64,000 bases of DNA from Bradyrhizobium sp. RD5-C2 (GTDB lineage Bacteria; Pseudomonadota; Alphaproteobacteria; Rhizobiales; Xanthobacteraceae): NCBI RefSeq assembly GCF_019972155.1, contig NZ_BOVL01000022.1, forward strand, positions 223,125 through 287,124, given 5' to 3'. Position 1 is the first letter of the stretch, and the number at the start of each line of letters is the position of its first letter. The notes under the pieces are model-generated. The model was not told where the DNA came from, searched no databases, and saw nothing but the letters and a program-made list of their open reading frames with translations. The position numbers were made by a program, and so were the translations under genes. This document shows positions 49,242 through 57,872 of this stretch, one piece after another.

Positions 49242-50741
49242 ATGTTTCCCAAGCCGAAACCCGCGCTCGTTCCGAACACCTATGCCTTCGAATCCGAGCC
49301 GATGGTGAAGCCGACCGGGTTTCGCGAATACGACGCGCGCTGGCTGTTCAACAAGGAGATCAATCTGATGGGCGTGCAGGCGCTGGGCATGGGGCTCGGC
49401 GCGCTGATCGCGGAGCTCGGCGTCAAGCAGGAGATCGTCACCGGGCACGATTTCCGCGGCTATTCAGCGTCGATCAAATACGCGCTGATCTCCGGCCTGA
49501 TGGCGGCCGGCTGCAAGGTGCACGACATCGGGCTCGCGGTCACGCCGATGGCCTATTTCGCGCAGTTCGATCTCGATGTGCCCTGCGTCGCGATGGTCAC
49601 CGCCTCGCACAACGACAATGGCTGGACCGGCGTCAAGATGGGTGCCAACCGTCCGCTCACCTTCGGCCCCGACGAGATGACGCGGCTGAAGCAGATCGTG
49701 CTCAGCGCCGACTTCAACAACAAGGCCGGCGGCTCCTATCAATTCCATGAAAACTATCCGGCGCGCTACATCGCCGACCTCACCAGCCGGCCGAAGCTGA
49801 AGCGCAAGCTGAAGGTGGTGGCGGCCTGCGGCAACGGCACCGCGGGCGCGTTCGCGCCGCAGGTGCTGGAAGCGATCGGCTGCGAAGTGATCCCGCTCGA
49901 CACCGAGCTCGATCACACCTTTCCGAAATACAATCCGAATCCGGAAGACATGGAGATGCTGCACGCGATCCGCGATGCGGTGCTGGCGCACAAGGCCGAT
50001 GTCGGCCTCGGCTTCGACGGTGACGGCGACCGCTGCGGCGTGGTCGACAACACCGGCGAGGAGATCTTTGCCGACAAGGTCGGCGTCATGCTGGCGCGCG
50101 ACATGTCGGCGATCAACGCCAACGCGCAGTTCGTCGTCGACGTGAAGTCGACCGGGCTGTTCGTGACCGATCCCGTGTTGCAGAAGCAGGGCGCAAAAAC
50201 CGTCTACTGGAAGACCGGGCATTCCTACATGAAGCGCCGCACCAACGAATTGGGCGCGCTCGCCGGCTTCGAGAAGTCCGGTCACTTCTTCTTCAACAAG
50301 CCGTTCGGCCGCGGCTATGACGACGGCCTGGTGTCGGCGATCGCGATCTGCGAGATGCTCGACCGTGCGCCCGGCAAGTCGATGGCCGACCTGAAGGACG
50401 CGCTGCCGAAGACCTGGTCGTCGCCGACCATGTCGCCGCATTGCGCCGACGAGGCGAAGTATGGCGTGGCCGACGCCGTGGTGAAACACTTCGAGACGCT
50501 GCAGCAACAGGGCGCGCAGGTCGCGGGCCAGAACATCCGCGATCTCGTCACCGTCAACGGCGTGCGCGTCACGGTCGCGGACGGCAGCTGGGGTCTGGTG
50601 CGCGCCTCCTCGAACAAGCCGGAGCTCGTGGTCGTGGTCGAAAGCCCGGTCAGCGAGCAGCGCATGCGCGACATGTTCGAGGCGATGGATTCCGTGCTGC
50701 GCACGCATCCCGAGGTCGGCGAATACAATCAGAAGATCTGA
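49242..50741 (+). CDS. phosphomannomutase/phosphoglucomutase
   Basis: A 499-residue alpha-D-phosphohexomutase. The active-site serine loop is VAMVTASHNDNGWTGVKMG, the metal-binding loop VGLGFDGDGDRCGVVDN, the sugar-binding loop AGFEKSGHFFFNKPFGRGYD, and a C-terminal phosphate-binding part contains VRASSNKPELVVVVES. It interconverts 1- and 6-phosphates of glucose or mannose for polysaccharide synthesis. The start is ATG 49242, with ACGAGG upstream. Length fits AlgC/ManB-type enzymes, with a slightly long N-terminus. Confidence 0.92.
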   Translation: MFPKPKPALVPNTYAFESEPMVKPTGFREYDARWLFNKEINLMGVQALGMGLGALIAELGVKQEIVTGHDFRGYSASIKYALISGLMAAGCKVHDIGLAVTPMAYFAQFDLDVPCVAMVTASHNDNGWTGVKMGANRPLTFGPDEMTRLKQIVLSADFNNKAGGSYQFHENYPARYIADLTSRPKLKRKLKVVAACGNGTAGAFAPQVLEAIGCEVIPLDTELDHTFPKYNPNPEDMEMLHAIRDAVLAHKADVGLGFDGDGDRCGVVDNTGEEIFADKVGVMLARDMSAINANAQFVVDVKSTGLFVTDPVLQKQGAKTVYWKTGHSYMKRRTNELGALAGFEKSGHFFFNKPFGRGYDDGLVSAIAICEMLDRAPGKSMADLKDALPKTWSSPTMSPHCADEAKYGVADAVVKHFETLQQQGAQVAGQNIRDLVTVNGVRVTVADGSWGLVRASSNKPELVVVVESPVSEQRMRDMFEAMDSVLRTHPEVGEYNQKI

Positions 50742-50764
50742 GCGCACTGCTCGCGGCAATCACA

Positions 50765-50889
50765 CTGTCATCACCCGGCTCGACCGGGTGATCCAGTATT
50801 CCAGAAACGGTCGTGATTGAGCTGAGAGGCAGCGGCGTACTGGATCGCCCGGTCCATGTGCGCAATTGCGCACAGGCCGGGCGATGACG
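50765..50889. repeat. palindromic element family B, copy 3, with nested palindrome
   Basis: Left arm CTGTCATCACCCGGCTCGAC then CGGGTGATCCAGTATTCC is intact. In the right arm the usual four-base loop CGAG is replaced by CATGTGCGCAATTGCGCACAG, itself a near-perfect palindrome, between CGCCCGGTC and GCCGGGCGATGAC. Confidence 0.85.
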
Positions 50890-50928
50890 GTTGGGAGATG
50901 GCGCTGATGACAGTTGCGGAGACGCCGC

Positions 50929-51429
50929 TTACGCCGCGGGCACCGGCAGCGCCGTCACCGACTTGATCTTCTCCATCGCGAAGCGCGAGGTGACGTTCTT
51001 CAGCGGCACGGCCGAGATCAGCTTCTTGTAGAACACGTCGTAGGCCTGCATGTCGGCGACCACGACGCGCAGCATGTAGTCGACGTCGCCGGCCATCCGG
51101 TAGAACTCCATTACTTCAGGCATGGCGCTGACGGCGTCGGCGAATTTGCGCAGCCATGCTTCCGAATGGTCGGCGCTCTCGACCGAGACGAACACCGAGA
51201 TTCCGAGCCCGATCTTGTTCTGATCGACCAGCGCGACGCGGCGCAGGATCACGCCGTCGGCCTCGAGCCGCTGGATGCGCTTCCAGCACGGCGTCGACGA
51301 CAGCCCGACCCGGTCGCCGATTTCGGCGACGGAGAGCGAGGCATCCTCCTGCAGCACGGTCAGGATCTTGCGATCGATGGCGTCGAGGCGGCGGTTGTTG
51401 TCATGAAGCTGAATGGCGACATCGGTCAT
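50929..51429 (-). CDS. Lrp/AsnC-family transcriptional regulator
   Basis: A 166-residue protein. The winged helix-turn-helix reads LDAIDRKILTVLQEDASLSV and AEIGDRVGLSSTPCWKRIQR, followed by GVILRRVALVDQNKIGLGIS and a RAM/AsnC effector-binding domain (PEVMEFYRMAGDVDYMLRVV). Such proteins sense amino acids and form octamers on DNA. The ATG at 51429 is used; a TTG at 51456 is another option because GAGGGAG lies just before it. Targets unknown. Confidence 0.92.
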   Translation of the reverse strand: MTDVAIQLHDNNRRLDAIDRKILTVLQEDASLSVAEIGDRVGLSSTPCWKRIQRLEADGVILRRVALVDQNKIGLGISVFVSVESADHSEAWLRKFADAVSAMPEVMEFYRMAGDVDYMLRVVVADMQAYDVFYKKLISAVPLKNVTSRFAMEKIKSVTALPVPAA

Positions 51430-51505
51430 AGAAGAAAGTTCCACATGAAGGTTCAAACTCCCTCATATAGAGAAAAATCTTCCAAATCAAGCGGGTCGTG
51501 GCCGG

Positions 51506-52453
51506 TCAGGCCGGCCGGGCGTCGACGTGTTCGCCCAAAAACGCTTCAACTTCAGTACGTTGCGGTGCGGCATAAGCGCCCCCGAATCGGGTGCATTTCA
51601 GCGCTGCAGCGGCGGAGGCAAAGCGGAGCGCCTGCCGCAACTCCTGCTTCTCGGTGATGGCGAGGGCAAATGCCCCGTGGAAGACGTCGCCGGCGCCGAG
51701 CGTGTCGACGGTATGGACCGGGAAGGCCGCCGTCTCCTCGAGCCCGCCCTTCTCATTGAGCCAGATCGTGCCCTGCGGGCCGCGGGTGCCGGCCAGGAAG
51801 GAGGGGGTGAGCTTGGCTAGCTTTTGCAGCGCCTGGCCATCGTCGGTGACATCGGCGGTCTGCTGCAGCGGCTCGCTGGAAAACACCAGATGGGACGAGG
51901 CGGTGAGCAGTCCCTCCCGCATCGACATCGCGCGGTCGACGTCGACCACCACGGGAATGCCGCGCTTGACCGCCTCGGCGCACAGCTCGGTGCAGAACGG
52001 CGCGCAGCGGCTTTCGGTCAGGATCGCCGCGCAATCCTCCAGCAATAGCTCGGTCGGCGGCAGCTTGACCTTCCAGAGCTCGGGGTCGCGGAAAGTGACG
52101 ATGGTGCGCTCACCGGTGTCGTCGATCATGATCGCCGAGATCGGGGTGACCAGGTCCGGCATATGGATCAGATGGTTGGTCTCGATGCCCTCCTGGGCCA
52201 TCTTGTCGAAGATGTAGCGGCTCGAGGTCTCCCGCGAATCGCCCATCGGCCCGCAGATCGCGGCCCGGCCGCCGAGCCGGGCGATGCCGATGGCGGCGTT
52301 CAGCGCGTTGCCGCCGCAGATCTCGTCGAAATGGGTCGCGTTTTCCTTGGAGCCGCGCGCCGGAACATTGACGCGGAAAGTTAGATCGCGCACCGGCAGG
52401 CCGATGCAGAGGATGCGGGGCGGGACTTTCGAGGCGCCGTCTTGAAAATTCAT
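51506..52453 (-). CDS. PfkB-family sugar kinase
   Basis: A 315-residue ribokinase-fold enzyme. PfkB signature 1 appears as EICGGNALNAAIGIARLGGR and signature 2 as VHTVDTLGAGDVFHGAFALA, with the catalytic aspartate in DTLGAGD. The early ILCIGLPVRDLTFRV strand and lid region fit the family. It phosphorylates a sugar or nucleoside-like substrate with ATP; the substrate is not evident. The ATG at 52453 is used; the frame opens 12 codons earlier with a GTG. Confidence 0.9.
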   Translation of the reverse strand: MNFQDGASKVPPRILCIGLPVRDLTFRVNVPARGSKENATHFDEICGGNALNAAIGIARLGGRAAICGPMGDSRETSSRYIFDKMAQEGIETNHLIHMPDLVTPISAIMIDDTGERTIVTFRDPELWKVKLPPTELLLEDCAAILTESRCAPFCTELCAEAVKRGIPVVVDVDRAMSMREGLLTASSHLVFSSEPLQQTADVTDDGQALQKLAKLTPSFLAGTRGPQGTIWLNEKGGLEETAAFPVHTVDTLGAGDVFHGAFALAITEKQELRQALRFASAAAALKCTRFGGAYAAPQRTEVEAFLGEHVDARPA

Positions 52454-52532
52454 GCAAAGGTCCGTCGCAATGGTTCCGTCTACTGGCACAAGCTGTGCCA
52501 GATGTAATCGGCAGAACGATGTCCGGTTCCCG

Positions 52533-53483
52533 CTATTGGTCCAACGGGTTTCGGTGATGCACCCAGCGGCCGAGCAAATGATGGGCTATCGCGAACGGAT
52601 GCGGGCCGGCGAGGCCGTCGGGATGCTGGCGCTTGAGCATCAGCGTCGCCTCCGCATGGTCGAACCAGCGCGCGTCCTCGAGCTCGGTGCGGTCGACCAC
52701 GATGTCCTCGTTGGTCGCACGCGCGGTGCAGCCGATCATCAGCGATGACGGATAGGGCCAGGGCTGCGTCATGTAATAATTGACGTCGGTGCAGCGGATG
52801 CCGGACTCCTCGAAAATCTCGCGCCTGACCGCGTCCTCGATGGTCTCGGCGGCCTCGACGAAGCCGGCGAGGCAGGAATACATCCCGGGCATGAACTGCT
52901 TCTGGCGGCCGAGCAGCACCTTGTCGCCCGAGGTGACCAGCATGATCACGACCGGATCAGTGCGCGGAAAGTGCTCGGCCTTGCAGCTCGGGCATTCGCG
53001 CTTCCAGCCACCCTCCTTCATCGCCGTGCGGGTGCCGCAGTTCGCGCAGAAGCCGTGGCGCTGATGCCAGGTCACCATCGATTTCGCCATCGCGATGGCC
53101 GACAGCTGTTCCGGCGGCACCACGCCCTGCATCGCCATGCCGCGCAATTCGGTGATCGCGACGTCGCCGCGCCCGACCAGCTTCTCGGCCGCCTGCGGCG
53201 CGATCCCCATGCCGAAGATCGGCGCGGCATCGCGGAGCCCTAAGAAGATCGTGCCGGGATTGGCGCCGAAGCTGCGGGCCTCCTCCAGCGAGAGCAGGGC
53301 GCGCGCCCCGCCATCCTCCTGCTTCACGACCAGCGAGTCGCGATAGATCACGTAGGCTCGGGCCTCGCGATGGCCCTCCAGTGCGAACAGTTTTTCGTCG
53401 TTGCCGCGCAGATGCGCGGCGCGGTCCAGCACATGGGTGACGAAGGCCGGCTGGCCAAGCGGAAATGAATCGGATGTAGACAT
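52533..53483 (-). CDS. nudC: NAD(+) diphosphatase NudC
   Basis: A 316-residue Nudix hydrolase. The zinc ribbon is CANCGTRTAMKEGGWKRECP then SCKAEHFPRTDPVVI, and the Nudix box reads GFVEAAETIEDAVRREIFEE followed by SGI, with the NudC-specific MTQPWPYPSSLMIG downstream. It cleaves NAD(H) and removes NAD caps from RNA. The ATG at 53483 is eight bases from the stop of the HIT gene upstream, so the two form an operon. Confidence 0.95.
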   Translation of the reverse strand: MSTSDSFPLGQPAFVTHVLDRAAHLRGNDEKLFALEGHREARAYVIYRDSLVVKQEDGGARALLSLEEARSFGANPGTIFLGLRDAAPIFGMGIAPQAAEKLVGRGDVAITELRGMAMQGVVPPEQLSAIAMAKSMVTWHQRHGFCANCGTRTAMKEGGWKRECPSCKAEHFPRTDPVVIMLVTSGDKVLLGRQKQFMPGMYSCLAGFVEAAETIEDAVRREIFEESGIRCTDVNYYMTQPWPYPSSLMIGCTARATNEDIVVDRTELEDARWFDHAEATLMLKRQHPDGLAGPHPFAIAHHLLGRWVHHRNPLDQ

Positions 53484-53490
53484 TGAATTT

Positions 53491-53910
53491 TCAACCCAAC
53501 CAGATCTTGCGGCGAAGCGCGCTGATGAAATTCTGCACTTCCTCGGCGTCATGCGCCAGCGGCGGCATCACGCCCCAAACGGGACGCGGCCATGCAGCGT
53601 CGCTGGTGCGGCGCGCGATGATGTGGACGTGAAGCTGCGGGACGAGGTTGCCCAGCGCCGCGACATTCAGCTTGTCGCACTTGGTGACCTCTTTCAGGGC
53701 CCGCGAGACGCGGGTGATCTCGGTCATCAGCTGCGCCTGCTCGACCTCGTCGAGGTCGATGATCTCGACCGCGCCGTCGCGCCGCGGCACCAGCAGCAGC
53801 CAGGGATAATGCGCATCCTTGATGACGAGCACCTTGCACAGCGGCAGGTCGCCGATGTCGATGGTGTCTTTGTTGAGCTGCGAATGCAGCGACCAATTGG
53901 AGGCGGGCAT
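53491..53910 (-). CDS. HIT-family protein
   Basis: A 139-residue histidine-triad protein. KVLVIKDAHYPWLLLVPRRD is followed by KLNVAALGNLVPQLHVHIIA with the catalytic triad segment LHVHIIA; the first histidine of the usual HxHxH is replaced by glutamine (Q-L-H-V-H). HIT enzymes hydrolyse nucleotide phosphoramidates or dinucleoside polyphosphates. It is followed directly by nudC, another nucleotide-cleaving enzyme, suggesting nucleotide clean-up. The ATG at 53910 starts the family-like sequence PASNWSLHSQ. Confidence 0.88.
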   Translation of the reverse strand: MPASNWSLHSQLNKDTIDIGDLPLCKVLVIKDAHYPWLLLVPRRDGAVEIIDLDEVEQAQLMTEITRVSRALKEVTKCDKLNVAALGNLVPQLHVHIIARRTSDAAWPRPVWGVMPPLAHDAEEVQNFISALRRKIWLG

Positions 53911-53985
53911 GAGGGGCAAGTAATGCCTTTCCGTGTTCCCAGACAAGCCCCACAAAGCCAGCCTTACAAAGCCGGGTCAGGCCGC

Positions 53986-54015
53986 TTGCTTTCCGGCGGT
54001 TTTGGCCCCAAATAG
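53986..54015 (+). promoter_or_regulatory. putative ffs promoter
   Basis: TTGCTT at 53986-53991 and AAATAG at 54010-54015 are separated by 18 bp, and the RNA would start about six bases downstream. The match to sigma-70 boxes is moderate. Confidence 0.4.
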
Positions 54016-54020
54016 GGACC

Positions 54021-54116
54021 GGGAGATTGGCGGTGGACGAGCCACTCGCCAACCGGGTCAGGTCCGGAAGGAAGCAGCCCTAACGAGGTCCGGATCGGGT
54101 CGCTCGTCAGTCTCCT
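54021..54116 (+). ncRNA. ffs: small signal recognition particle RNA (4.5S type)
   Basis: The stretch contains the conserved SRP domain IV: GGGTCAGGTCCGGAAGGAAG then CAGCCCTAACGA, including the GGAAG tetraloop and asymmetric loop that bind Ffh. The ends GGGAGATT and AGTCTCC pair to close a single long hairpin of about 95 nt. GTTTTT follows at 54121-54126 as a terminator. It is placed just ahead of dnaX, the common location in alphaproteobacteria. Confidence 0.96.
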
Positions 54117-54230
54117 ACCTGTTTTTCCGAGCGAATCGTGCTGGAATGGCGGTCTCCGCGCCCGGCGCTCGATTTCGGCTCCTATCCGCACGCCGGCCGA
54201 AGAGACAATTCCCAAGTTGCGGATCGATGC

Positions 54231-56087
54231 ATGAATGACGCTGGCGACCCCTCCCAACCGTCCGACGGCGCAGGCAAAGCAAGCCTTGACGGCGGTTTTG
54301 ATTTGGGTGGCGCGCCGGATACGGCCAAGCCGTATCGCGTTCTCGCCCGCAAATACCGCCCCTCCAGCTTCGAGGATCTGATCGGCCAGGAGGCCATGGT
54401 CCGCACCGTCTCGAACGCGTTCGAGACCGGGCGGATTCCGCAGGCCTGGATCCTCACCGGCGTCCGCGGGGTCGGCAAGACCACCACCGCGCGCATCCTC
54501 GCCCGCGCGCTGAATTACGAAAAGCCCGATGGCTCGGTGAAGGGGCCGACCATCCACATGCCCGACCTCGGCGTGCACTGCCAGGCGATCATGGAAAGCC
54601 GGCACATGGACGTGCTGGAGATGGACGCCGCGTCGCACACCGGCGTCGACGATGTCCGCCAGATCAATGACAGCGTGCGCTATGCACCGGCCAGCGCGCG
54701 CTACAAGGTCTACATCATCGACGAAGTCCACATGCTGTCGACGGCGGCCTTCAACGCCTTCCTGAAGACGCTGGAGGAGCCGCCGGAGCACGCCAAGTTC
54801 GTGTTCGCCACCACCGAAATCCGCAAGGTTCCGATCACGGTGCTGTCGCGCTGCCAGCGCTTCGACCTGCGCCGGGTCGAGGCCGACGTGCTGATGAAGC
54901 ATCTCGGCAATATCGCGACCAAGGAAGGCGTCGAGGTCGAGCCTGAAGCGCTCGGCATCATCGCGCGCGCGGCCGAGGGCTCGGTGCGCGATTCGCTGTC
55001 GCTGTTCGATCAGGCGATCGCGCATGCCGCGGGCAATGTGAAGGCCGACGCGGTCAGGCAGATGCTCGGCCTCGCCGACCGCACCCGCGTCATCGACCTC
55101 TTCGATTCGCTGGCGCGGGGTGATATCGCCTCAGCCTTTGCCGAATTCCGCGCGCAATATGATGTCGGCGCCGATCCGGTCGTGGTGCTGTCCGACCTGG
55201 CCGAGTTCGTCAACTTCGTCACCCGCGTGAAGTTCGTGCCGGGGACCGCCGACAATGTCGCGTTCGGCGAGACCGAGCGAGTGCGCGCGCGCGAATTCGC
55301 CGCAAAACTGTCGACACGGGTGCTGTCGCGGATGTGGCAGATGCTGCTCAAGGGCATCGCCGAGGTGCAGACCGCGACGCGGCCGGCGGCCGCCGCCGAG
55401 ATGGTGCTGGTGCGGATCGCCTATGTCGCCGACCTGCCGACGCCGGATGAGGCGATCCGGATGATGATCGAGCAGAATGGCGGCGGCGCGGCTCCCGCGA
55501 CGGCAGGCTCCGCCGCATCGTCAGCGCCGCGCGGCGCGCCGGCCTCGACGATGTCGGCGATGTCCTCAGTGCCGGCGCGTGCGCCGCAGGCCTCGCCGCG
55601 CGCCGATCTCGCCGCGCGTCCGCAGATGGCGGCGCCGGTCGCCGATGCCGCGCCGGCGCTGCGCATCACCAGCTTTCCGCAACTGATCGCGCTCGCCGGC
55701 GAGAAGCGCGACATCATGACCAAGAGCGCGCTGGAGGCCGATGTGCGGCTGGTGCGCATCGAGGATGGCCAACTCGAGATCGCGCTCGAGCCGAAGGCGC
55801 AGCGCGCGCTCGTCACCGATCTGTCGCGCAAGCTCGAACTGTGGACCGGGCGGCGCTGGACCGTGATCATCTCCAACGCGGCCGGCCAGCCCACGGTGCG
55901 CTCGCAGAATGAACTGGCACGCAGCGAGCATCAGCGCGCTGCCGAGGCCGATCCGCGCGTGCAGGAGGTGCTGGCGCGCTTCCCCGGCACCAAGGTGGTC
56001 GAGGTCCGCCGCCTTGCCGCCGAAGTTCCGGTAGCGGATGCGACCGGCGAAGATCCGATTGAAACTTCCGACAGCGACGACGATTGA
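54231..56087 (+). CDS. dnaX: DNA polymerase III subunit gamma/tau
   Basis: A 618-residue clamp-loader ATPase. Walker A is WILTGVRGVGKTTTARILAR, Walker B YIIDEVHMLSTAAFNAFLK, sensor 1 VFATTEIRKVPITVLSRCQR. The zinc-binding insertion between them keeps only one of the usual four cysteines (HMPDLGVHCQAIMESRHMDV). The tau-like C-terminal part is Ala/Pro-rich, then a polymerase-binding domain. The ATG at 54231 is taken; the 31-codon extension upstream would run over the ffs terminator region. It heads dnaX-ybaB-recR. Confidence 0.95.
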   Translation: MNDAGDPSQPSDGAGKASLDGGFDLGGAPDTAKPYRVLARKYRPSSFEDLIGQEAMVRTVSNAFETGRIPQAWILTGVRGVGKTTTARILARALNYEKPDGSVKGPTIHMPDLGVHCQAIMESRHMDVLEMDAASHTGVDDVRQINDSVRYAPASARYKVYIIDEVHMLSTAAFNAFLKTLEEPPEHAKFVFATTEIRKVPITVLSRCQRFDLRRVEADVLMKHLGNIATKEGVEVEPEALGIIARAAEGSVRDSLSLFDQAIAHAAGNVKADAVRQMLGLADRTRVIDLFDSLARGDIASAFAEFRAQYDVGADPVVVLSDLAEFVNFVTRVKFVPGTADNVAFGETERVRAREFAAKLSTRVLSRMWQMLLKGIAEVQTATRPAAAAEMVLVRIAYVADLPTPDEAIRMMIEQNGGGAAPATAGSAASSAPRGAPASTMSAMSSVPARAPQASPRADLAARPQMAAPVADAAPALRITSFPQLIALAGEKRDIMTKSALEADVRLVRIEDGQLEIALEPKAQRALVTDLSRKLELWTGRRWTVIISNAAGQPTVRSQNELARSEHQRAAEADPRVQEVLARFPGTKVVEVRRLAAEVPVADATGEDPIETSDSDDD

Positions 56088-56110
56088 TATTTGGCGATAG
56101 GAACGCACGC

Positions 56111-56431
56111 ATGGCTGATTTTCTCGGCATGATGAAGCAGGCAGCGCAGCTGCAATCCAAGATGCAGGAGATGCAGGAGCAACTCGGCAATGTCGAGGTC
56201 GAGGGCATTTCCGGCGGCGGCCTGGTCGCGGTGCGCATGACCGCCAAGATGGAAGTGAAGGGCGTCAAGATCGATCCGTCGCTGATGAAGCCGGAGGAGC
56301 GCGAGGTGCTCGAGGATCTGCTCGTCACCGCGCATGGCGATGCCCGCCGCAAGGCCGAGACGGCGATGCAGGAGAAGATGATGGCACTCACCGGTGGGCT
56401 CGGCCTGCCGCCGGGATTTGGTCCGACTTGA
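56111..56431 (+). CDS. YbaB/EbfC nucleoid-associated protein
   Basis: A 106-residue protein: DFLGMMKQAAQLQSKMQEMQ, VEGISGGGLVAVRMTAKMEV and KGVKIDPSLMKPEEREVLED, the tweezer-like dimer of the YbaB/EbfC family, which binds DNA. It lies between dnaX and recR as in most bacteria, 23 bp after dnaX. The ATG at 56111 is conserved. Confidence 0.95.
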   Translation: MADFLGMMKQAAQLQSKMQEMQEQLGNVEVEGISGGGLVAVRMTAKMEVKGVKIDPSLMKPEEREVLEDLLVTAHGDARRKAETAMQEKMMALTGGLGLPPGFGPT

Positions 56432-56475
56432 AGCGCGGCGAGATCAAGATGAAGCATCGTGCCTTCGCTCTTTGT

Positions 56476-56555
56476 TGGAGCATGGTCTCCGCGCAAACGC
56501 GTTCCGCGTTTGTCGCGACGGAAAACCGCTCCACACTTTTCCGGATCATGCTCTA
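56476..56555. repeat. palindromic element family G, copy 2
   Basis: GGAGCATGGTCTCCGCGCAA and CGGAAAACCGCTCCACACTT then TTCCGGATCATGCTC include an internal palindrome AACGCGTTCCGCGTT. The element ends exactly one base before the recR start codon and therefore contains its translation start region. Confidence 0.8.
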
Positions 56556-57161
56556 ATGGCTGCAAGCGTTGCCGGCGCCGAGATTGAACGGCTGATCCAG
56601 CTGCTGGCGCGGCTGCCCGGGCTCGGGCCCCGTTCGGCGCGGCGCGCTGCGCTGCATTTGATCAAGAAGCGCGAAGCCCTGATGACGCCGCTGACCGCGG
56701 CGCTGCAGGTCGCGATCGACAAGATCCAGGTCTGCAAGACCTGCGGAAACATCGATACACAGAACCCCTGCACGGTGTGCACCGATCCGCGCCGCGATCC
56801 CTCGATCATCGTCGTGGTCGCCGATGTCGCCGATCTCTGGGCGCTGGAACGCGCCAATGCGACCAATGGCCGCTATCACGTGCTGGGCGCAACGCTGTCG
56901 CCGCTCGACGGCGTCGGCCCGCAGGATCTCACCATCGATCAGCTGGTGGCGCGCGCGCATGCGCCCGAGGTCAGCGAGATCATTCTGGCCTTGAATGCGA
57001 CCGTCGACGGCCAGACCACCGCGCATTACATCACCGACCTGTTGTCGGACGCCAATGTGCGAGTGACGCGGCTGGCGCATGGCGTGCCGGTCGGCGGAGA
57101 GCTTGATTACCTCGATGAAGGTACGCTATCCGCAGCCATGCGGCAGCGGACGCTGTTCTAG
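56556..57161 (+). CDS. recR: recombination protein RecR
   Basis: A 201-residue protein. The helix-hairpin-helix region LLARLPGLGPRSARRAALHL, the zinc finger VCKTCGNIDTQNPCTVCTDP and the Toprim domain IIVVVADVADLWALERANAT are in order, ending in the family's Walker-B-like HGVPVGGELDYLDEGTLSAA. It works with RecFO in gap repair. The ATG at 56556 abuts a palindromic element; no conventional ribosome-binding site is visible except within that repeat. Confidence 0.95.
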   Translation: MAASVAGAEIERLIQLLARLPGLGPRSARRAALHLIKKREALMTPLTAALQVAIDKIQVCKTCGNIDTQNPCTVCTDPRRDPSIIVVVADVADLWALERANATNGRYHVLGATLSPLDGVGPQDLTIDQLVARAHAPEVSEIILALNATVDGQTTAHYITDLLSDANVRVTRLAHGVPVGGELDYLDEGTLSAAMRQRTLF

Positions 57162-57308
57162 CAAGCGATCCAGCAACGGGACGCCACGGCGTTCGCCAGG
57201 CGATCCGTCACAAGTCGAAAAGATCGCACTGAAACAAAATGATAGGGTGGATGACGATTCGGGGACGGTCATCCATGCTCTGACGAATCAACTACGGAAC
57301 CACTGCAA

Positions 57309-57737
57309 ATGACGACACACCGATTCGGCGTACGCTTGGGCGTTGCATTTTTGGCGTCCACATTCGCCGCGACCGGCGCGGTCGCGCAACAGACCGATGC
57401 GCCGCAGAAGCCCGGCAAGATGATCCGGGCCGGCGATGTGCTGTCGGGGGAACTCGGCGTCATGAAGGTGCGCGACACCAAGAACCGCGGCAAGCGCGTC
57501 GCGACCTACCAGATCACCAGCGAGCCGCGCCGCCTGCCGCCGCCGAACGGTCTCTGCAATCTCGAAACCGGGCCGGAAACCTTCCAGCTCGTTCCGACCA
57601 ACGACGCCCAGGCCGCGCAGCTCAAGAGTCTCTCCGGCAAGGCCATCTCGGTGAAGGTCGACGAGATCGCCTGTGCGCAGGACGCCGGCGAGATGAGCGA
57701 AGCCATCGTCACCAAGTGGAGCGTGGTGGCGAAGTAG
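57309..57737 (+). CDS. hypothetical secreted protein
   Basis: A 142-residue protein with signal peptide (MTTHRFGVRLGVAFLASTFA, cut near AVAQ). The mature part, GKMIRAGDVLSGELGVMKVR followed by VATYQITSEPRRLPPPNGLC and ISVKVDEIACAQDAGEMSEA, is a small beta-rich domain with two cysteines that could be bridged. No family is recognised. It stands alone after recR with its own short spacer. Confidence 0.72.
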   Translation: MTTHRFGVRLGVAFLASTFAATGAVAQQTDAPQKPGKMIRAGDVLSGELGVMKVRDTKNRGKRVATYQITSEPRRLPPPNGLCNLETGPETFQLVPTNDAQAAQLKSLSGKAISVKVDEIACAQDAGEMSEAIVTKWSVVAK

Positions 57738-57757
57738 GGTCGTGCCTCTATTGCGGT

Positions 57758-57862
57758 GTCATCGCCCGGCTCGACCGGGCGATCCAGTACGCCGCGGCCT
57801 CTCCACTGAATCACGAACGCCTCTGGAATACTGGATCACCCGGTCGAGCCGGGTGATGACAG
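57758..57862. repeat. palindromic element family B, copy 4 (intact form)
   Basis: GTCATCGCCCGGCTCGACCG then GGCGATCCAGTACGCC and TGGAATACTGGATCACCCGG then TCGAGCCGGGTGATGACA enclose about 35 bp. This 105-bp form is the plain version of the family and lies between convergent genes. Confidence 0.9.
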
Positions 57863-57872
57863 CGGAGCTAAA

